Source: Acidisarcina sp. (lineage in GTDB: Bacteria > Acidobacteriota > Terriglobia > Terriglobales > Acidobacteriaceae). Taken from it: a stretch of DNA of 64,000 bases. Shown here one piece after another: positions 1 to 9,460 of this stretch. The stretch spans positions 786,123 to 850,122 of the forward strand of contig DATLIY010000008.1 in the NCBI GenBank assembly GCA_035539175.1. The letters are read 5' to 3'. Numbering within the stretch: position 1 is the stretch's first letter; each line of letters starts with the position of its first letter. The position numbers and the translations under genes were made by a program. The notes beneath the pieces are model-generated. The model did not search any database and had not been told where the DNA came from. It was given only the letters and a program-made list of their open reading frames with translations.

Positions 1-2463
1 ACGATCACCTCTCCCACGCTGGCGGGGCAGTGGAAGAAGGCGCAGGCCCTCTATCCCAACCTCAAGCTGGTGCAGTACGACCCTGTCAATCGAGACTCCG
101 CCTATGCCGCCTCCAAGGCTGCCTTTGGCGAGTATCTCGATGCTCAGTATCGGCTCAATGCCGCCGACGTGATCGTTTCGCTCGACGCCGATTTTCTCTC
201 CGGCATCGCACATCCCGGCTTCCTCAAGCTGGCTGCCGATTATGCTCGCCGCCGCAAGCTCGAACCCGGCGTGGAGATGAATCGCTTCTACGCCGTGGAG
301 AGCACCACCACCACGACCGGACTCAAGGCCGAGCATCGTCTCACCCTTAAGGCCTCGCAGGTGGCAGATTTTGCGGCTGCACTTGCGGCCGCTGTGGGTG
401 CCGGTTCCTCGTCGGTTCCGGCTCTGAGCACGGAAGCGCAAAAGTTTCTCCAGGCGGTTGCCAAGGATCTCAAAGCGCACGCCGGAAGCTCCGTGGTTAT
501 TCCAGGCGAGCAGCAGCCGGCAGCCGTGCATCTGGCTGCCATCGCTATCAACCAGGCACTCGGCAATGTCGGTAAGACGGTGGTCTACACCGAGACGGTG
601 AACCCCATGCCCGCCGAGCAGAACGCCGACCTTCGCGCCCTGGTTGCCGATATGAACGCAGGCAAGGTGGAGTGGCTCGTCGTCCTCAACGCCAATCCGC
701 TGTATGACGCACCTGCGGATCTGGATTTTGAGAGCGCGCTGAATAAGGTCGGCATGCTGGCTCATCTTGGCTCGCATCTCGACGAGACCGGCCAGCTTGC
801 GCAGTGGCACATCAACTCCACCCATTATCTTGAGATGTGGTCCGACGCTCGCGCCTATGACGGCACGGTGACCATCATCCAGCCGATGATCGATCCGCTC
901 TACGGCGGCCACTCGGCACACGATGTTCTGCAGTCCCTGCTGGATCTCCCGAATCTTTCCGCTTACGAAGCCGTCCGTGAGACATGGAGGCCCGTGCTCA
1001 AGGGGGATTTCGAACTCTCCTGGCGCAAGGCTCTCCACGCAGGTTTCATTGAGGATACGGCCTTTGCGCCGAAGACGGTCTCTGCCAAACCTGCTGCGGC
1101 GTTGCCCGCTGCGGCTGCCGGCGGCGATGGCTTTGAAGTGATCTTCCGTCCCGATCCGAACCTATACGATGGCCGCTACTCCAACATCGGCTGGCTGCAG
1201 GAGCTGCCCAAGCCTGTCACCAATCTCTCCTGGGATAATGCGGCTCTGGTCAGCATGGATACCATGGGCAAGCTCAAGGCGACCGAGGCGGACATCCTCG
1301 AAATTGAGGTGAAAGGGAGAAAGGTTCTCGCGCCCGTCCTCGTCATGCCCGGCCACCCGGAGGACAGCATCACGGTTTATCTAGGGTATGGCCGCCGTCA
1401 GGCAGGCCGCGTGGGCAGTGGAGCCGGATTCGACAGCTATGCCATCCGCACCTCGGATGCGCCGCTGATTGCCACCGGAGCGCGGGTCCGCAACACCGGC
1501 AAGCGCTGGGAACTCGCCGTGACCAAGAGCCACTATGGCGATCATCGCTCAGTTGCCAACGGTGGCGATGGCAGCGGCACGCACTCGATGGAAGGGAACG
1601 AGGCGCTGGATCGCGGCATCATTCGCTACGCCACGCTGGAGGAGTTCCGCGCCAATCCCGAGTTCGCGCACGTGGGCCGCGAAGCGCCCGCGAAGGACGA
1701 CAGCCTCTTCCCCGGCTTCAGCTATGACAAGAATGCCTGGGGGATGGCCATCGATCTCAACTCCTGCATCGGCTGCAACGCATGCGTCGTCAGCTGCTAC
1801 GCTGAGAACAACATTGCCGTTGTCGGCAAGCAGCAGGTCATGATCGGCCGCAACATGCAGTGGCTGCGGATCGATACCTACTTTGAAGGCGATCTCTCTG
1901 CTCCCCAGGCGCACTTCCAGCCCATGACCTGCCAGCACTGCGAGAACGCTCCCTGCGAACAGGTCTGCCCGGTTGGAGCCACGGTGCATACGCCGGAGGG
2001 CCTCAACACGATGGTCTACAACCGTTGCGTTGGCACGAGGTATTGCTCCAACAACTGCCCCTATAAGGTGCGCCGCTTCAACTTCCTCCTCTTCTCTGAC
2101 TTTGAAACTGAGAGCCTGAAGCTGATGCGCAATCCCGATGTCTCCGTGCGTAGCCGCGGCGTCATGGAGAAGTGCTCCTATTGCGTGCAGCGCATCAACG
2201 CCGCCAAGATTGAGGCCGACAAGGAAAACCGGCAGATTCGCGACGGCGAGATTGTGACCGCCTGCCAGCAGGCCTGCCCGACACATGCCATCGAATTCGG
2301 CAATATCAAGGACAAGAACAGCCGCGTCGCAAAGCTCAAAGCCCAGCAGCGGAACTACCAGGTGCTCGCGGACATCAACACGCGTCCCCGCACCAGCTAC
2401 ACCGCTGGCGTCATCAACCCGAACCCGGAACTATCGCCGGCGCACTCCGTGCAGAGCAGCTAG
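1..2463 (+). CDS. actB: ACIII iron-sulfur subunit ActB, 5'-truncated by window edge
   Basis: The reading frame is open from base 1, so the N-terminus lies outside the window; 820 residues are visible. The first two thirds resemble the molybdopterin-oxidoreductase fold that ActB keeps as a scaffold. The last third is a ferredoxin-like module with cysteine groups CIGCNACVVSC (about 1765-1800), CQHCENAPCEQVC, CVGTRYCSNNCP and CSYC...CQQACP, which would bind several FeS clusters. In the family it sits on the periplasmic face of alternative complex III and carries electrons from quinol oxidation. It heads a tight + strand run with actC, actD, actE and actF. Frame and family are clear; cofactor content is inferred from the family. 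Confidence 0.93.
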   Translation, partial: TITSPTLAGQWKKAQALYPNLKLVQYDPVNRDSAYAASKAAFGEYLDAQYRLNAADVIVSLDADFLSGIAHPGFLKLAADYARRRKLEPGVEMNRFYAVESTTTTTGLKAEHRLTLKASQVADFAAALAAAVGAGSSSVPALSTEAQKFLQAVAKDLKAHAGSSVVIPGEQQPAAVHLAAIAINQALGNVGKTVVYTETVNPMPAEQNADLRALVADMNAGKVEWLVVLNANPLYDAPADLDFESALNKVGMLAHLGSHLDETGQLAQWHINSTHYLEMWSDARAYDGTVTIIQPMIDPLYGGHSAHDVLQSLLDLPNLSAYEAVRETWRPVLKGDFELSWRKALHAGFIEDTAFAPKTVSAKPAAALPAAAAGGDGFEVIFRPDPNLYDGRYSNIGWLQELPKPVTNLSWDNAALVSMDTMGKLKATEADILEIEVKGRKVLAPVLVMPGHPEDSITVYLGYGRRQAGRVGSGAGFDSYAIRTSDAPLIATGARVRNTGKRWELAVTKSHYGDHRSVANGGDGSGTHSMEGNEALDRGIIRYATLEEFRANPEFAHVGREAPAKDDSLFPGFSYDKNAWGMAIDLNSCIGCNACVVSCYAENNIAVVGKQQVMIGRNMQWLRIDTYFEGDLSAPQAHFQPMTCQHCENAPCEQVCPVGATVHTPEGLNTMVYNRCVGTRYCSNNCPYKVRRFNFLLFSDFETESLKLMRNPDVSVRSRGVMEKCSYCVQRINAAKIEADKENRQIRDGEIVTACQQACPTHAIEFGNIKDKNSRVAKLKAQQRNYQVLADINTRPRTSYTAGVINPNPELSPAHSVQSS

Positions 2464-2529
2464 CGCGCTCTTTCATGGGAATGACAAGGCAGTCAGGAAA
2501 TCCGCTCTACTGAAGAGGTTGAACTCAGC

Positions 2530-3954
2530 ATGGCAACCAAAGACGTTCAGGTGAATGACCCGATGATCGACCCGGCGACTGGGGAAACCCGGGTCATTGC
2601 TCCGGGGCATACCTTCAAATCGATCACGGAGAAGATCTCCCGTATCGTGCTTACGTCGCATACGCCGCTGGGCTGGTTCGGCGGCTTTGTAGTCGCCAGC
2701 TCGGTCGCTGGAATATTGATGGTGGCCGTTACCTGGCTCTTCCTCAAGGGTACCGGGATCTGGGCCATTACCCAGCCCGTTGCCTGGGGCTTCGCCATCA
2801 TCAACTTCGTCTGGTGGATCGGTATCGGCCATGCCGGAACGCTGATCTCGGCGATCCTGCTGCTCTTCAAGCAGAGCTGGCGTAACTCCATCAACCGCTT
2901 TGCCGAGGCCATGACGCTGTTTGCCGTCGTCTGCGCCGCCATGTTCCCCGTCATCCATACCGGACGTCCCTGGCTGGCGATTTACTGGCTCTTCCCCTAC
3001 CCCAACACGATGAACGTGTGGCCGCAGTTCCGCTCCCCGCTTATGTGGGACGTCTTCGCGGTCTCTACCTATGCCATCATCTCGCTCGTCTTCTGGTATG
3101 TCGGTTTGATCCCCGACCTGGGAACGATGCGCGACCGTTCGAAGACCAGGCTTGGTCAATATGTCTACGGCATGTGCGCCCTCGGCTGGCGCGGCTCGGT
3201 GCGCCACTGGATGCGCTATGAGACGGCTTCTCTGCTGCTCGCCGGCCTGGCGACGCCGCTGGTCCTCTCCGTGCACACGGTCATCAGCTTCGATTTCGCT
3301 GTGGCCACGCTGCCCGGTTGGCATACCACCATCTTCCCGCCCTACTTCGTCGCCGGAGCCATCTATTCGGGATTCGCGATGGTGATTACGCTGGCCGTTC
3401 CCATTCGCAAGTTCTACGGACTAGAGGATCTCATCACCCTTCGCCACCTCGACAACATGGGCAAGGTGATGCTCGCCACCGGCTTTATCGTGGCCTACGG
3501 CTATGGCATGGAAGTCTTCATGGCGTGGTACTCCGCCAGCAAGTGGGAGAGCTTCATGATGTGGAACCGCATGCATGGCCCCATGGGCTGGTCCTATGCG
3601 GTACTCATCACCTGCAACATCGTCACACCGCTGATCACTCTGTGGTCGCGCAAGCTGCGCCGGAACCCCACTTTTATGTTCCTGCTCTCGCTGGTGGTCA
3701 ATACCGGCATGTGGTTCGAGCGCTTCGTTATCGTCGTCACCAGCCTGTATCGCGATTACCTGCCCTCCTCCTGGGGCACCTACCGCGCCACTCGCTGGGA
3801 CTATGCAACCTTCATCGGAACGCTGGGACTCTTTACGTTCCTCTTCTTCCTCTTTATTCGCTTCCTGCCCATGATCCCCATGTCTGAGATCCGCGTCATG
3901 CTTCCTCAGGCCAAGATCAATGAGGCGGAAGCCCTGCATGAGGCTGGTGACTAA
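2530..3954 (+). CDS. actC: ACIII quinol-oxidising membrane subunit ActC (NrfD family)
   Basis: This 474-residue polytopic protein of the NrfD/PsrC family has about ten hydrophobic segments and is the expected quinol-binding membrane subunit of alternative complex III. Hydrophobic stretches begin near residue 55 and continue to about residue 450, ending in a short charged tail. The ATG lies 66 bases after actB, and its TAA stop overlaps the actD start (TAATG), indicating translational coupling. Length and order match known ACIII operons (actB-C-D-E-F). Quinol oxidation is inferred from the family; the sequence shows the membrane topology and conserved aromatic/glycine-rich helices. Confidence 0.92.
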   Translation: MATKDVQVNDPMIDPATGETRVIAPGHTFKSITEKISRIVLTSHTPLGWFGGFVVASSVAGILMVAVTWLFLKGTGIWAITQPVAWGFAIINFVWWIGIGHAGTLISAILLLFKQSWRNSINRFAEAMTLFAVVCAAMFPVIHTGRPWLAIYWLFPYPNTMNVWPQFRSPLMWDVFAVSTYAIISLVFWYVGLIPDLGTMRDRSKTRLGQYVYGMCALGWRGSVRHWMRYETASLLLAGLATPLVLSVHTVISFDFAVATLPGWHTTIFPPYFVAGAIYSGFAMVITLAVPIRKFYGLEDLITLRHLDNMGKVMLATGFIVAYGYGMEVFMAWYSASKWESFMMWNRMHGPMGWSYAVLITCNIVTPLITLWSRKLRRNPTFMFLLSLVVNTGMWFERFVIVVTSLYRDYLPSSWGTYRATRWDYATFIGTLGLFTFLFFLFIRFLPMIPMSEIRVMLPQAKINEAEALHEAGD

Positions 3955-4496
3955 TGGCCCAAGTTGAAGGAATCTACGGATTGCTGGCAGAGTTCGATAC
4001 TCCCACGGAGTTGATCGTTGCGGCCCGGGCCGCCTACGACTCCGGGTGGCGCAGGCTCGACTGCTATACCCCCTATCCGGTGGAAGAGGCCGCCGAAGCC
4101 ATCGGCTTCCACAGCAACCGTGTCCCTCTCGTTTGCCTCATCGGAGGATTGCTGGGACTCGCGGCCATGTTCGGCCTGGAAACCTGGATCTCGGTGCTCG
4201 CCTATCCCCTGAATATCGGAGGGCGTCCCTACTACTCGTGGCCTGCCTTCATCGTCCCCGCGTATGAGTGGACCATCCTCTTTGCCGGTCTCTCCGCGGC
4301 CTTTGGCATGCTGGCCATGAATGGACTGCCTTCGCCCTACCACCCGCTCTTCAACGCGCCTAATTTCCGTACCGGCGCCAGCACGGACAAGTTCTTTCTC
4401 TGCCTGGAGGCGAACGATCCCAAGTTCTCACTTGCCGAAGCCAGGCAGTATCTCGAGGAGTTTCGTCCGGTATCCGTTGTGGAGGTGGAGTATTAA
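3954..4496 (+). CDS. actD: ACIII membrane subunit ActD (DUF3341)
   Basis: This 180-residue protein of the DUF3341 family starts inside the stop codon of actC (TAATG). The N-terminal 60 residues form a soluble domain with the YGLLAEFDTP pattern and a later Y-TPYPVEE motif. Two hydrophobic segments follow (about residues 58-80 and 103-123), and the C-terminal tail is soluble. In ACIII structures ActD is a small structural subunit packing against ActC and ActF, without a redox cofactor. Placement between actC and actE supports the call. Confidence 0.9.
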   Translation: MAQVEGIYGLLAEFDTPTELIVAARAAYDSGWRRLDCYTPYPVEEAAEAIGFHSNRVPLVCLIGGLLGLAAMFGLETWISVLAYPLNIGGRPYYSWPAFIVPAYEWTILFAGLSAAFGMLAMNGLPSPYHPLFNAPNFRTGASTDKFFLCLEANDPKFSLAEARQYLEEFRPVSVVEVEY

Positions 4497-5325
4497 CCCG
4501 ATCGATCCAATCCGCTACGGCCGGTTCGCCTGCCTCGCTGTCGCCATCGGCTCGGTGCTTGCCCTCGGCGGCTGCCGCCAGGACATGCACAACCAGCCCA
4601 AGATGATTCCCCAGCGTGGCACCTCCTTCTTTGCCGATGGCCGCTCCGCACGCCCGCAGGTAGCCAACACCGTGGCTCGCGGACAATTGCGGGAGAACTC
4701 CTACTTCTACACCGGGGTGGTCGCTGCCGCCAACGGCTACCGGGAAGAGCGCGACGAGATGCCCTTTCCCGTCACCCTGCAGGTGCTCGAGCGTGGCCAG
4801 GAGCGCTTCAATATCTATTGCACTCCCTGTCACTCGCGCGTCGGCAACGGCCTCGGCATGATCGTCCAGCGGGGCTACAAGCAAGCCGCCAACTTTCACG
4901 ACTCGGTTCGCCGCACGCAGAAGCTGAGCCACTATTTCTACGTCATGACCAACGGCTACGGAGCCATGCCCGACTACTCTGCGCAGTTGACGCCGGAGGA
5001 TCGCTGGGCGGTCGCTGCCTATATCCGCGCCCTGCAGTTGAGCCAGGACGCAACCCCAGCCGATGTACCGGCCGGGGAGCATGTTGAAAATCTCAAGGAT
5101 GTCGCCGAGCAGCTTGGCTACCCGGCAAACTTCGCCGGCCCATGGGAGTTGCCCGCTACCGCCGTGCAGGTGCTCCACCCGGATAGCAGTCAGGGCACGC
5201 CGGCGATGGCGCCTGCCGCACCTGCTCCGCCGCCACTCGTGGTACCGGCTCCAGGGCAGCCCGCCGCGAAGACAAAATCCACAGCTAACCCACCCAGTGG
5301 CGCGCAGCCACAGGGCGCGAAGTAA
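4492..5325 (+). CDS. actE: ACIII monoheme cytochrome c lipoprotein ActE
   Basis: This secreted monoheme cytochrome c has a heme motif CTPCH at nt 4819-4833 and a lipobox ending LGGC at nt 4567-4575, so it should be lipid-anchored on the periplasmic side. The C-terminus is a long Pro/Ala-rich tail. The start is uncertain. No ATG lies between the actD stop and the lipobox; an ATT at 4492 follows GGAGG (4481-4485) by six bases and overlaps the actD stop as ATTAA. In-frame alternatives are TTG 4477, which has poor Shine-Dalgarno spacing, and GTG 4555, which would cut the signal peptide. I used ATT 4492. The family role is accepting electrons within ACIII and passing them to the oxidase. Confidence 0.82.
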   Translation: MNPIDPIRYGRFACLAVAIGSVLALGGCRQDMHNQPKMIPQRGTSFFADGRSARPQVANTVARGQLRENSYFYTGVVAAANGYREERDEMPFPVTLQVLERGQERFNIYCTPCHSRVGNGLGMIVQRGYKQAANFHDSVRRTQKLSHYFYVMTNGYGAMPDYSAQLTPEDRWAVAAYIRALQLSQDATPADVPAGEHVENLKDVAEQLGYPANFAGPWELPATAVQVLHPDSSQGTPAMAPAAPAPPPLVVPAPGQPAAKTKSTANPPSGAQPQGAK

Positions 5326-5342
5326 GGACAGGGACGATCTTG

Positions 5343-6617
5343 ATGGCACACGGACATCACGCGAATGCACTGCCCGCAGATCTTGGCGCACCGGACTTTG
5401 TGAGTGGCTGGCGCCGCCAGGCTCTGGTCGTTGGCGCAGTGTTCAGCGTCCTCGCTATTCTGCTGGCGGTGCTGGACCACAGCGTCGATCACCTGCTGCG
5501 CGCCTGGCTGCTCGGCTTTATGATCTGCTTCGGCTTCTGCGTCGGAGGAATGGCGCTGCTGATGTTGCAGTATCTGTCAGGTGGCAAGTGGGGTCTGCTG
5601 GTCCGCCGCCCGCTGGAGGCCATGAGCCGCACGCTCCCGCTGCTCTTCCTCTTCTTCCTGCCGGTCGGTGTCTTCGCCAAGAAGCTCTATCTATGGGCCG
5701 CCATCTCCGATCCGGCAGAGGCACTGAAGAACGGCCTGATCAATGCTGCCCAGGCCCACGCCATTGCCTTCAAGCGGCCCATGCTCAACGTCACCACCAT
5801 GTGGATCAGCTCCCTCGTCTGCTTTGCCATCTGGGGCTTCTATATGTGGAGGCTGAACTCTCTCTCCCTGCAGCGGGACGCCGACACGGAATCGCACGTC
5901 CACTACTGGACGCAGAAGTTTGAGAACATCAGCGGCCCGGGTATGGTCATCTACTCCCTCACCTTAACCGCTGGCGCCATCTACTGGGTCATGTCGCTCG
6001 ATCCCACCTGGTACTCCTCGGTCTACGGGTTGCTGTTTCTCGTCGGGCAGGGTTATGGTGCGCTGGCGCTGGTCATCGTCACGGTTCTCAGCCTGGCCAA
6101 GGCGGAGCCGTTCAAGACCATCCTTCGCATTACGGAGCAGCATGACCTGGGCAAGCTCACCTTTGCCTTCGTCATGCTCAATATCTACCTCGCCTTCTCG
6201 CAGTTCCTCATCATCTGGAGCGGCAATCTGCCGGAAGAGATTCCCTGGTATCTGGATCGCATCCGTGGCGGATGGGGCGTCATCGTTACCCTGGACTTCA
6301 TCTTCCATTGGCTGGTGCCCTTCACGCTGCTGCTCTCACGGGATCTCAAGCGCAACCGCAAGCGCCTGATCCTGGTGTGCAAGTGGATGATCTTCGCTCG
6401 CTGCTGGGACATGTTCTGGCTGATTGAGCCCAACTTTGCCGATGCCCGCCGCAACCTGCACTTCAGCTACGGCATCCTGCAATATGCCGCTGTCCCGGTA
6501 GCGCTCATCGCCTTCTGGATGGCCTACTACTTCACCCAGTTGCAGCAGCGCCCGCTGGTTGCTGTCAACGATCCGCATCTTGCGGAGATTCTGGAGCCCG
6601 ATCATGCCCACGCATAA
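5343..6617 (+). CDS. actF: ACIII second NrfD-like membrane subunit ActF
   Basis: This 424-residue polytopic membrane protein is the second NrfD-like subunit of alternative complex III. It has about ten hydrophobic segments, a His-rich start (MAHGHHAN) and a short cytoplasmic tail ending DHAHA. The ATG at 5343 was chosen over the in-frame TTG at 5340. It is separated from actE by 17 bases and overlaps the next gene by 14 bases. In the family ActF pairs with ActC in the membrane and may contribute to proton translocation; that part is knowledge of the family, not visible here. Confidence 0.9.
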   Translation: MAHGHHANALPADLGAPDFVSGWRRQALVVGAVFSVLAILLAVLDHSVDHLLRAWLLGFMICFGFCVGGMALLMLQYLSGGKWGLLVRRPLEAMSRTLPLLFLFFLPVGVFAKKLYLWAAISDPAEALKNGLINAAQAHAIAFKRPMLNVTTMWISSLVCFAIWGFYMWRLNSLSLQRDADTESHVHYWTQKFENISGPGMVIYSLTLTAGAIYWVMSLDPTWYSSVYGLLFLVGQGYGALALVIVTVLSLAKAEPFKTILRITEQHDLGKLTFAFVMLNIYLAFSQFLIIWSGNLPEEIPWYLDRIRGGWGVIVTLDFIFHWLVPFTLLLSRDLKRNRKRLILVCKWMIFARCWDMFWLIEPNFADARRNLHFSYGILQYAAVPVALIAFWMAYYFTQLQQRPLVAVNDPHLAEILEPDHAHA

Positions 6618-7275
6618 CCAGCCACCGCATAACCCGGATGATCCGCACCACCTCTACGTGCCCGATGAAGACCGGTCCCTCGGCTATGAGACCACCGACG
6701 TCAGTGTGCAGGGCATCTTCGTCTTTCTGGTGGCGCTGGGCGTCTCGGTTGGTGTCTTCTTCGTCTTCTGTTTCGGCATGGGCAAGGTCATCAACAGCGC
6801 GCTTGAAAAGCATGACGGCCCGTCAAACAGATGGAACGCGCAGGCTGCTCCCTCCGGCAAGCTCAGGAACATGGAGTCGAGCCCGGCCATGCAGCAACAG
6901 CAGCTCTCGCAGTTGACGCAGCGCTTTCCGACTCCCCGGCTGCAATCCGACGATGGCAACCAGGAGACGGCGGACCTGCACGCACGCGAGGATCTGCTGC
7001 TCGATCACTACACCTGGGTCAACCGCGAGAAGGGCCAGGTCCGCATCCCAATTGAGCGAGCCATGGAGCTTATCGCCCAGCGGGGCCTGCCCGTTGCCGC
7101 CAGCGCCGCGAATGAGCCTTTAATGACGGCGGATTCTGCCCGGACAGTCGACACTCCGCTGACCGACGGATTTGCCCGCACCGGCTACGAACAGGAACAG
7201 ATGCAGACGCAGGAACAGCAGCGGAGACATGGTGTTGCAGCGGGGGAGCAGGCGTCCGCCGCGCAACCGCGATAA
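6604..7275 (+). CDS. Small membrane-anchored protein of the ACIII-oxidase operon, function unknown
   Basis: This 223-residue protein starts inside actF. GGAG at 6593-6596 lies seven bases before the ATG at 6604. It has a Pro/His-rich N-terminus, one strong transmembrane helix (about residues 37-58) and a Gln-rich soluble tail. A conspicuous segment with HYTWVNREKG then QVRIPIERAME (about residues 137-160) looks like a conserved functional patch. It sits between the ACIII genes and the Sco chaperone, so a role in assembling or linking ACIII with the oxidase is reasonable but unproven. I do not recognise a named family. Confidence 0.8.
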   Translation: MPTHNQPPHNPDDPHHLYVPDEDRSLGYETTDVSVQGIFVFLVALGVSVGVFFVFCFGMGKVINSALEKHDGPSNRWNAQAAPSGKLRNMESSPAMQQQQLSQLTQRFPTPRLQSDDGNQETADLHAREDLLLDHYTWVNREKGQVRIPIERAMELIAQRGLPVAASAANEPLMTADSARTVDTPLTDGFARTGYEQEQMQTQEQQRRHGVAAGEQASAAQPR

Positions 7276-7418
7276 CTCGGCCGGGTGGCTCGCTGTTGAG
7301 CACCCCAAAATCGGTAATCGTCCGCGGCTAGCCGGACATTCGGAACCAAGACTAGCATCGGGTCAGACCTTCTGACGCGGCACGAAAGACGGCAGTACAG
7401 GGCCCACGGAGTCCAGGT

Positions 7419-8345
7419 ATGCAGAGCAGCGTAGCAACCACAAATCGGCTCTATGGCAGAATCCACAGCGGCCTCTTCGCTGCGGCGGTTCTCGCCCTCA
7501 CGATGCTGCTGCCTGCTCCCGCGCCCGCTCAGGTTGCTGGCCCCGGCGATAAGGTTATGGGAGAGCAGAACGACCATCTGCCGACCGTGCTCACCAAAGT
7601 AAAGATCACCCAGAATCTCAATAAGATGATCCCCCTCGACGGGCAGTTCCGTGACGAGACTGGCAAGCAGGTCCACATGGGCGACTACTTCGGCAAGCGC
7701 CCGGCGATCCTCGCCCTGGTGTATTACCAGTGCCCCATGCTCTGTTCCGAGGAACTCAACGGCCTGGTCAGCGCGCTGGAGATGGTGAAGTTCACCCCCG
7801 GCAAGGATTTCGACGTCATCGTCGTCAGCATCGATCCCAGTGAAGGGCCCGACCTGGCTCGCGCCAAGAAGGCGATGTATCTCAAGCGCTACGGCCACCC
7901 GGAGACCGGCGATGGCTGGCACTTCCTTACCGGAATGCAGCCGCCCATCAACGCGCTCGCCGATGCTACTGGCTACGGCTATGTCCGCGTTCCGGGGCCG
8001 GACGGCAAGTTGACGCAATTTGCACACGCCAGCGCGATTCAGATCGTTACCCCCGAGGGCAGGCTGGCGCAGTACTACATGGGTGTGGAGTACTCGCCGA
8101 AAGATCTGCGGCTGGGACTCGTCGAAGCATCCCAGCACAAAATCGGCACACCGGTCGACGCGATTCTTACCTACTGCTACCACTATGATCCGTCACTCAA
8201 TCGGCACAGTCTGGTGGTCGCGCGCATAGTTCAGCTTGGCGGTCTCATTACAGTCCTGTTGCTGGGCGGTTTCATGGTGGTCATGTTCCGGCGCGATTAT
8301 GTCCGCGACGGCGAATCCCGCAGCGCAACCAAAGTGAACGGATAA
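7419..8345 (+). CDS. Sco1/SenC-type copper chaperone
   Basis: This 308-residue Sco-family protein has a signal/anchor segment (about residues 17-38) and a thioredoxin-like domain. The copper-binding cysteines C105 and C109 lie in YYQCPMLC, and the expected histidine is H203 in FAHAS. A second transmembrane helix lies near residues 266-287, leaving a short basic tail. Sco proteins deliver copper to the CuA site of oxidase subunit II, and coxB follows 20 bases downstream, so the context fits. The two-helix form, with an extra C-terminal anchor, is longer than the classic single-anchor Sco1. Confidence 0.92.
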   Translation: MQSSVATTNRLYGRIHSGLFAAAVLALTMLLPAPAPAQVAGPGDKVMGEQNDHLPTVLTKVKITQNLNKMIPLDGQFRDETGKQVHMGDYFGKRPAILALVYYQCPMLCSEELNGLVSALEMVKFTPGKDFDVIVVSIDPSEGPDLARAKKAMYLKRYGHPETGDGWHFLTGMQPPINALADATGYGYVRVPGPDGKLTQFAHASAIQIVTPEGRLAQYYMGVEYSPKDLRLGLVEASQHKIGTPVDAILTYCYHYDPSLNRHSLVVARIVQLGGLITVLLLGGFMVVMFRRDYVRDGESRSATKVNG

Positions 8346-8365
8346 AGGGCGAACGGATAAAGGGA

Positions 8366-9460
8366 ATGTCTCATATAAGTCCAGTCATTTGGCAGTTTCT
8401 CGAGAAGTGGCTCACCACCTTCGCCATCTTTCCGCCGGAGGCCTCGGCGATCGCGCCCTATACGGATGCGCTCTACTTCTTCCTCCTCCTTATCAGCCTG
8501 GCGGGGCTGGCGATCGTCGCGATTCTCATCGTCGCCTTCTCCATCATGTATCGCAAGGAAGTGCACCCGGAGCCGACGCAGATTGAAGGCTCCACCCTGC
8601 TTGAGGCCACGTGGACCATCATCCCGCTGGCTCTCTTCATGGTCTGCTTTGTCTGGGGCGCGCTGCTCTATTTCCGCATCTACAATCCGCCCACCAACGC
8701 CATGAATATCTATATCGTGGGCAAGCAGTGGATGTGGAAGGCCGAGCATCCCGGCGGACAGCATGAGATCAATGCGCTGCACGTTCCCATCAATAAGCCG
8801 GTGCAGCTCACCATGATCTCCCAGGATGTCTTTCACAGCTTCTCGATTCCCGCATTCCGCGTGAAGCGCGAAGTCATCCCCGGCCGCTATTCGACTGTCT
8901 GGTTTGAGGCTACAAAGCCCGGAACCTATCATCTCTTCTGCACGCAGTATTGCGGCACATCGCACTCCGCCATGATCGGCGATATTGTCGTGCTGTCGCA
9001 GGAGGACTACAAAGCCTGGCTTGCCACCTCGACCAGCGGCGCCTCGCTGGCACAGAACGGCGAGCGCCTCTTTGCCAGCCTCAGTTGCAATGCCTGTCAC
9101 TCCGGCGACGCAGCGGCGCGCGGTCCTAACCTGGCCAGCGTCTACGGATCGAAGGTGCAACTGGCCAACGGGGCCTTTGTCAACGCCGATGAGGCCTTCC
9201 TCCGCGAATCGATCCTCAATCCGTCCATGCACACTATTGCCGGATACGCGCCGATTATGCCGACCTATCAGGGACAGATCAGCGAAGAGGGCCTGATCGA
9301 TGTCGTCGAATACATCAAGAACCTCAATTCCAACTACCGCGTCCAACAGACGTTAAATACCAGCGAGCTCGCGCCGACGCAGCAGACAGTCAAGCCCGGC
9401 GCGGCCTCTGGAACCAGCTCGGGAACTGCGGCACCCAGCGTGCCGGGGATGGTGAAGTAA
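8366..9460 (+). CDS. coxB: Cytochrome c oxidase subunit II with fused cytochrome c domain
   Basis: This 364-residue subunit II (caa3-type) has two N-terminal helices (about residues 35-60 and 82-104) and a cupredoxin domain. CuA ligands are visible as H157, then C192, C196, H200 and M203 in [13 protein letters not shown]. It continues into a C-terminal class I cytochrome c with CNACH at residues 241-245, and ends in a Thr/Ser/Pro-rich tail. The stop overlaps the coxA start (TAATG). The fused heme suggests direct electron transfer from ActE or ActB of the adjacent ACIII. Confidence 0.95.
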   Translation: MSHISPVIWQFLEKWLTTFAIFPPEASAIAPYTDALYFFLLLISLAGLAIVAILIVAFSIMYRKEVHPEPTQIEGSTLLEATWTIIPLALFMVCFVWGALLYFRIYNPPTNAMNIYIVGKQWMWKAEHPGGQHEINALHVPINKPVQLTMISQDVFHSFSIPAFRVKREVIPGRYSTVWFEATKPGTYHLFCTQYCGTSHSAMIGDIVVLSQEDYKAWLATSTSGASLAQNGERLFASLSCNACHSGDAAARGPNLASVYGSKVQLANGAFVNADEAFLRESILNPSMHTIAGYAPIMPTYQGQISEEGLIDVVEYIKNLNSNYRVQQTLNTSELAPTQQTVKPGAASGTSSGTAAPSVPGMVK

